A stretch of DNA of 64,000 nucleotides. It comes from Iris pallida (Eukaryota > Streptophyta > Magnoliopsida > Asparagales > Iridaceae). Positions 59,026-64,000 of the stretch are shown one piece after another; position 1 is the first letter of the stretch; each line of letters opens with the position of its first letter. The stretch is taken from positions 9,484,221-9,548,220 of the forward strand of contig JANAVB010010791.1 of the NCBI GenBank assembly GCA_029216955.1, given 5' to 3'. The notes below the pieces were generated by a model. The model was given only the letters and a program-made list of their open reading frames with translations, made no database searches and was not told the DNA's origin. The position numbers were made by a program, and so were the translations under genes.

Positions 59026-59211
59026 CCTGAAAAATAGAAAACTGATTAAGTATGGCCTAATCTATAAGATAATTAGCAATAGTAAAGTAAATACACCCAT
59101 TTCCTGGCCTATGTTGTGATGAGTTTTCCTTAGTCTAACAGGTTTTTCCAATAGTACTCTGAAGCCTAAGTACTATTAGGATGAGACCTGCATCAGCCAC
59201 TACTAAAAATA
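59026..59211 (-). other. Leader region upstream of the Tat-type gag
   Basis: Next to the LTR end at 59212 the minus strand contains 'GTGGCTGATGCAGGTCT' and further on 'CTTCAGAGTACTATT'. These resemble the leaders of element A ('GTGACCCATACAGGTCT', 'CTTAGAGTACTAATT') and of Tekay. Confidence 0.5.
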
Positions 59212-61955
59212 TGTCAGGACCCGCTCCCAAATAATCGAATACGTGTCTAACACGCCTAGTCTATGTTGGAAGACACAACGTAGTAAGCAATACAATTCTA
59301 AGGAAAACTCCAAGTGATATGATAAAATAAAATATCACGACATCTATAACGTCCCAGAGAATCACTACACTGTCAAGTCATTACTACAACTTTAAAAAGA
59401 AACAATACCGAAGACAAATCTGGTAGCCAGAATAAAATATGCAACTATGAAGTCTCAATACAAGTATGAAAGTAAGTATGGAACTAAGCTAAGTGTCAAC
59501 AACTCCTAAGCCCTGAATCACAACTCCATCCTGCTCAGCTAAGGCTTCGGGCTCTGGCCCATAATAATTGGACAAGATCCTCAAGTTCACCTACAACATA
59601 TCCAATCAGGAGCGGACAAAAATATCTACAAAATAAAACAAGTACAACATGTGAACTAGTAAAGGAACAATAAAACAAGATGAACATGAAACTGTAAATG
59701 CATAATCTAAACTGAACATGAAACTGTAAATGCATAATCTAAACTGAACATGAAACATGTAGCAAAATATCCTGACATGTGATTTAAAAAAGCTACTAGA
59801 ATATGTGAACGGCTGGAAAAAGATCATGAAGCACAAGTAATGGTACGACTTAGAATCTCAAATGCACGATGTAAGACCTAAGCTATCATACAATGTCCTA
59901 AGTTGGACTTTGGTTACATATCTGTAGTATTTCCCCTCTCCCAGATACAAGTAAAGATCATAAACCAGAAATATAGTTCAAGTCGTGTAAAAATGTGTCT
60001 AATATGAAAAAGAACATGACATAAAGTAAATGAGTCAGAATCATAGAAGTACTTGCCTTGCTCTAGGTGATCGGTAATAGAGAAGTAGAAATCTCTCTGT
60101 CCACCTAGGAATAATTGGAAGAATTGATTATAAATTAAATAGTGGCAACTAACTTAGATATTGCTAACTGAACTAGCTATTTATACTAGGATACTACTAA
60201 CCATATTCATATTCTAGTTAACTATAATTATAATTTAGCAAGAAAATAATATACTATTATTTTGATAATAATCAGAGTCTAATCAACTCACTAAAATTAC
60301 TCATAGAATACTACTTATTAGATACATGCTAACCAATTACTATATATACTTAATTTGCAAGAAAAATACTTTTAGTAAGGAAATATTTTAAAAAACTAAT
60401 AATAGTAGCAACATATTAATCATAGTCACCACCAAAATAATCTACACAATATTTTAGAAAGCTTACTACGAAATTTACTAAGGAAATATAAAGGATAACA
60501 AATAACAATAGTAACAGAAAAAAAAACCATTTACTAAACCCAGCCCAAGCCCACCAGCCCAGTCCATAAATCTAATCCTCTCTTTTATTCTCTTCTTATT
60601 TCATCTCAAGCCCATGGCCCAAGGCCCAACCACCCTTGTTGTTACTATTCTTTTATGTTCTTATTTCTTCTCTTTAACTCTTTCCCTAAACTAACACAGC
60701 CCATTTTCTTGAACCCAATAAGGCCTCTCAAAACCCTAACTACTAAAACACACACACACAGAGTACTCCCTCTCCTCTTATATTTTCCTTACCAGCGTCA
60801 CATAGGTCTCCCTAACATACTCGTCTTCCTCCATCCTATTTTAATGAAACCCTAACCCTAGATTCTATTCTCCCCTTTCCTAACATCTCAAGACCAGATC
60901 AATCCTAACCCTAGATATTTCCTTCATCTTCTTCTTCTCTAGACTTCTTTCCTAACCACTTAAGAACAGATCGAAACCCTAGATCTCAATTTTACTTCCA
61001 TCTTCTCGTGCACACCTATTCCTCTCTTCCCTCCAACCTCTCGACCTAAATCCTCGAGAAAACCCTAGATTCTTCTTCACTCACTTCCCGTCCAGGAAAC
61101 CGTAACCTACCACCCAACCATAGCTCACAAAACCCTAACCTCTCTCATCAGTCCACAAAAACCCTAACTTCATAAATCCCTAAGACACGAGAAGATGAAA
61201 GGGGATTCAAAAAGATAGATAAGAAAATTATCTCGAAGCACGGCGGTGCGGTTGCGATCGAACGACGACTCGTCGGTGCCTCGACGTCTTTGGCTATGAG
61301 ATCTGGTGCGGGCACGAGGCTCGAAGAGCGACGTGAGTCTCGAGGGGTCAGCGTGTTCCACGAAGAAGCGTCCGAACTTCAAAGGGGCAGCTCACAGCTC
61401 AAGGGATTGGCACGGTCTTCAGGAGGATGACTCGACAATCGAGGTAACGTCAGTAGTCTTGAACAAAGCAACTGAGAAGAGTCCTGGTGGTTGATGGTCG
61501 GATCATGATGCGATGGCTCGATGACTCGACGTGGTAGATCTGAGTTCGGCAAAGCGGCAGTGTGGCGACTCGACGTAGGGCTCCGAAACAACAACGACAA
61601 CGACGATGAGAGCGGCTCCAGCGAGGCGGTGGTGTCGATGAGTCTCTGTGAACTTCGGGACGGCTAGGCATTTGGACGAGGAGATCATGCCCGATCCGGA
61701 TACGACAGTAGCACTGCTGGTTGGTAAAGTGGCTTCCAGTGACATTGACGACGTGAAGCGGTAGTGCCTCAGCTAACTCCGACGAGTGGTGGCGCTCGGC
61801 CAGTAATGGTGGTGAAGTGCAGTAGCAGCAGTAATGTCAGAGTAGATAATAGTGTATGTGTCAGTGATGTACAGTGTGGTATCAGAGAGTAAAATACAAT
61901 AAAATAATAACTGGGAACTCTTCTAATATTTATAATAAAATATTAGAGTGCTCTC
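59212..61955 (-). repeat. LTR-like sequence, probably minus-strand 5' LTR, unresolved
   Basis: The minus strand ends GGGAGCGGGTCCTGACA at 59212, like element A's LTR end. I could not align the body with the E LTR, nor find the other terminus. A 27-base unit 'actgaacatgaaactgtaaatgc...' is tandemly duplicated at 59687-59740. The plus strand at 60540-61170 is CT-rich with several 'aaaccctaac' blocks, like a plus-strand leader. The GC-rich part at 61220-61800 has open frames on the minus strand without a known domain. A TGGTATCAGAG match (61877-61887) resembles a plus-strand iMet primer site. Confidence 0.45.
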
Positions 61956-62171
61956 TGTAGAAGCATAAAAAATCTCAGCTGAAGACATCCCTTCGCCAAA
62001 GTGCAGAAGGTGCAAAAGACTGAGGCTTAGTGCTAAAAATACAAAACAGAAGATATAGAGAGAAGTTTTTTTTATTGTCATGTCTACTAAAGTCTAGTAC
62101 AGACACGTCAGGACTATACATAAGGGACTAATTCTGTTCTTCTACAAAGGATCTAGTATAGATTCGACCGA
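61956..62171 (+). repeat. Start of a second Tat-type LTR (fragment)
   Basis: Begins TGTAGAAGCAT, then runs parallel to the Tat LTR start with many changes. The order 'cgccaaa', a 'gaagatatag(a)', a T-rich run and 'catgtctactaaagtct' mirrors 44137-44290. It is cut by the LTR beginning at 62172. Confidence 0.5.
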
Positions 62172-64000
62172 TGTAAGCCCACTTCCCGATTTTTTTAATT
62201 ATTATTTGATTATGAATTACCATTTGGCTATTTGGGGTTATTTTTGGGACCCAGTATTTTATTTAGGTTCTAAAACCTCAAAAACTATTTTCTAAATTTT
62301 TTGGATTTTATTGGTATTTTCTGGAATTAGTTTGATAATAAAATATAGGAAAAACCTATTTTCTAGGACTTCTGGAATTTATTGTGCTAGCCTAAGAGCA
62401 AATATTGACCCCAAATATTTTTCTAGGGTTCATTATGCTATTTTATATTTTCTAGGAATTTTCTATAATTTTTGGGAGTATTTAAGTATTTATTTATTAA
62501 GGTTTATATATTTTTAAAGGCTTCCAATATTTATTATGAGGCTATTTGGAACTAATATGAGGGACAGCATTTTATTTATATTCTAGAAGGTTAAATATAT
62601 TTTCTAGAATTTTCTAGAATTTTTTTGGAATTTTTAGAATTTTATTTGAGTTTATTTGGCTCACAAATGATTTTTAAATTATTTTCTGAAATTAAATCAG
62701 CATTTACCCAGTCAGCAGACCAATCAGCATCCAGTCACCACCCCCTGGCCCACATGTCGGCGCCAGAATAAGTCAGCACAGCCTCTCTCTCTCCTATATA
62801 TATATGTTATTAATTCACGAAAACCTAGAAATTTTAGCGCCTTTTTGAGAGAGAGTTCTAGTAGAGATCTCGACTTCCCGAGGCGATTGTCGTCAACTCC
62901 GACGTGATTTTAGCGTATCATTTTTTTATTGGATTCGTCTCGAGGTAAATTTTTTGAATATATAATTTATTTTTGTATATATTATTCCTAAATTTCTGAA
63001 AAATTCGTAGAGTGCTAGTTGTCCAAAATTTGACACGTTTCGGTGTTTTCGAGATTTCGGGAGAACCAGAAATCAAAATCACGATCTGTTTAAAGTTTCG
63101 GAAAGCTAACATAGAGGTATACAACATATATTTTTTTCAAAAATTATTTCATTTATCTAGTATTTTAGTTATTCTGTTGAACTCAGAATTGATCGGTTGA
63201 TCACCGTTTTGGTCACAATTAGCCATAATGGCGATATATTTTGACCAAAGCGTGATTTTGCGGCACGGTTGATTCCAGCGCACTCATGGTGCTAAAATAT
63301 ACCAAGGTGTACTTTTAAAATCTAGAGTTCATGATGTTTGATAAGATAGTTAATGGCATGTCTCGATATGCGTGTCATAGTTTCCAAAAATTGGAAACAT
63401 GACTTTTGATGGCCAAACTTGCATGTTTAGATTATATTTAGATTATTATTAGGTTAAATGATATTTTTAAGTAATTTATTCCAAAATTAATTATTATTAG
63501 ATTAGTAACCCAACTAGCCACTATTTCATGAATTTAGAACTAGAACATTAGAATTGATTTGTGGTTTTCGTATACAGTTCGTGGTGCGATATGTGTTATA
63601 GGTTGACAGCTTCTAGATTGGCAACTCCCTCGTACTCGACTTGTGACTACGATTTGTGCAAGAATTCAGAAAAGTACAGTATTGTATTATGTTTTAGTTC
63701 ATTATAACATTTTCTCTATCGTTTTCTTGTTTGATATCCTATTGAGATATTGCTTGATATTCCTTGGACACGCGATTGTGACACCGTAGTTATTGTATCC
63801 TTCTTAGTGTAACATTGACCGTTATTGATTGTTAGAGAGTCGGGAGCAGAAATACTCGGTAAGTGCGTGAACAAATCCAAATATTTTGATTGTGGATAGC
63901 TAAGTCATACACCCCACGTATGAGTTAGTCGTACCCTATTATTGTGGATAGCCATCGTATGATGTGCCGTATTAGCCTAGCCGTTCACATATTAAAAGGT
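62172..64000 (+). repeat. Plus-strand LTR running off the right edge
   Basis: Starts TGTAAGCCCACTTCCCG. An AT-rich U3 is followed by 'tctctcctatatatatatgt' (TATA, about 62793) and a leader-like stretch with 'tttttgagagagag'. It resembles LTRs C and E in layout and in its TGTAA start. No internal sequence is reached within the window. The ORFs at 62311-63200 are AT-rich LTR translations. Confidence 0.6.

Noticed and set aside
59196..59215. CACTACTAAAAAT as a possible CACTA terminus
   Set aside because: No sub-terminal repeats follow; it sits in the retroelement leader next to an LTR end.
61503..61745. Minus-strand GC-rich ORFs
   Set aside because: Three overlapping frames are open at once, no known domain, in LTR/leader-like sequence.

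Overview
The window is plant nuclear DNA made almost entirely of nested transposable elements. The evidence is Ty3/gypsy and Ty1/copia proteins of plant type, a Ptta/En-Spm (CACTA) protein gene with plant-like introns, very long LTRs (2.2-4.9 kb), a tRNA-derived SINE and long (TA)n tracts. I see no ordinary host gene, rRNA gene, CRISPR array or bacterial feature. A large-genome seed plant is likely; I cannot name the species.

Left nest (1-15874). A minus-strand chromovirus-like Ty3 element (here 'A') has its 5' LTR at 11001-15874 and its 3' LTR running off the left edge (1-1028). It keeps a gag gene but no pol. A 3.4-kb solo LTR ('C', 2501-10413, TSD tgctc) lies in the gag. A second 4.5-kb solo LTR ('D', 4125-8659, TSD tgccc) lies inside C. 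A SINE sits within microsatellites in A's 5' LTR.

Middle (15875-29148). A spliced, damaged TNP1/En-Spm-like gene (17306-19229) and a CACTA right terminus (28213-28515) probably belong to one DNA transposon. It is interrupted by a complete but disabled copia element (22511-28153, 122-bp LTRs, TSD aaggt).

Right nest (29149-64000). A minus-strand LTR of element 'E' (29149-30563 and 55165-57029) was split by a chromodomain Ty3 element of Tekay type (30564-55159, TSD ataat). The 5' LTR of that element was in turn split by a Tat-lineage Ty3 element (31555-46377). The Tat copy lost its promoter, primer site and gag. It keeps protease, RT, two RNase H domains and integrase, and carries an antisense, spliced, TATA-driven gene with a plant-mobile-domain-like core. 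That gene is the most interesting item in the window. Right of E's polypurine tract lies a Tat-type gag (57123-59025) flanked by chromovirus-like leader and 3' sequences, an apparent chimera. The last 4.8 kb holds further LTR fragments, including the start of another Tat-type LTR (61956) and a long plus-strand LTR (62172 to the window end).

How it works together: LTR promoters would drive the sense gag-pol of each element, while the Tat element has its own antisense transcription unit. Every sense pol here has stops, frameshifts or deletions, so any recent movement probably needed enzymes supplied in trans. LTR divergence estimated by eye (Tat about 1%, copia about 2.5%, Tekay about 6%) agrees with the order of nesting.
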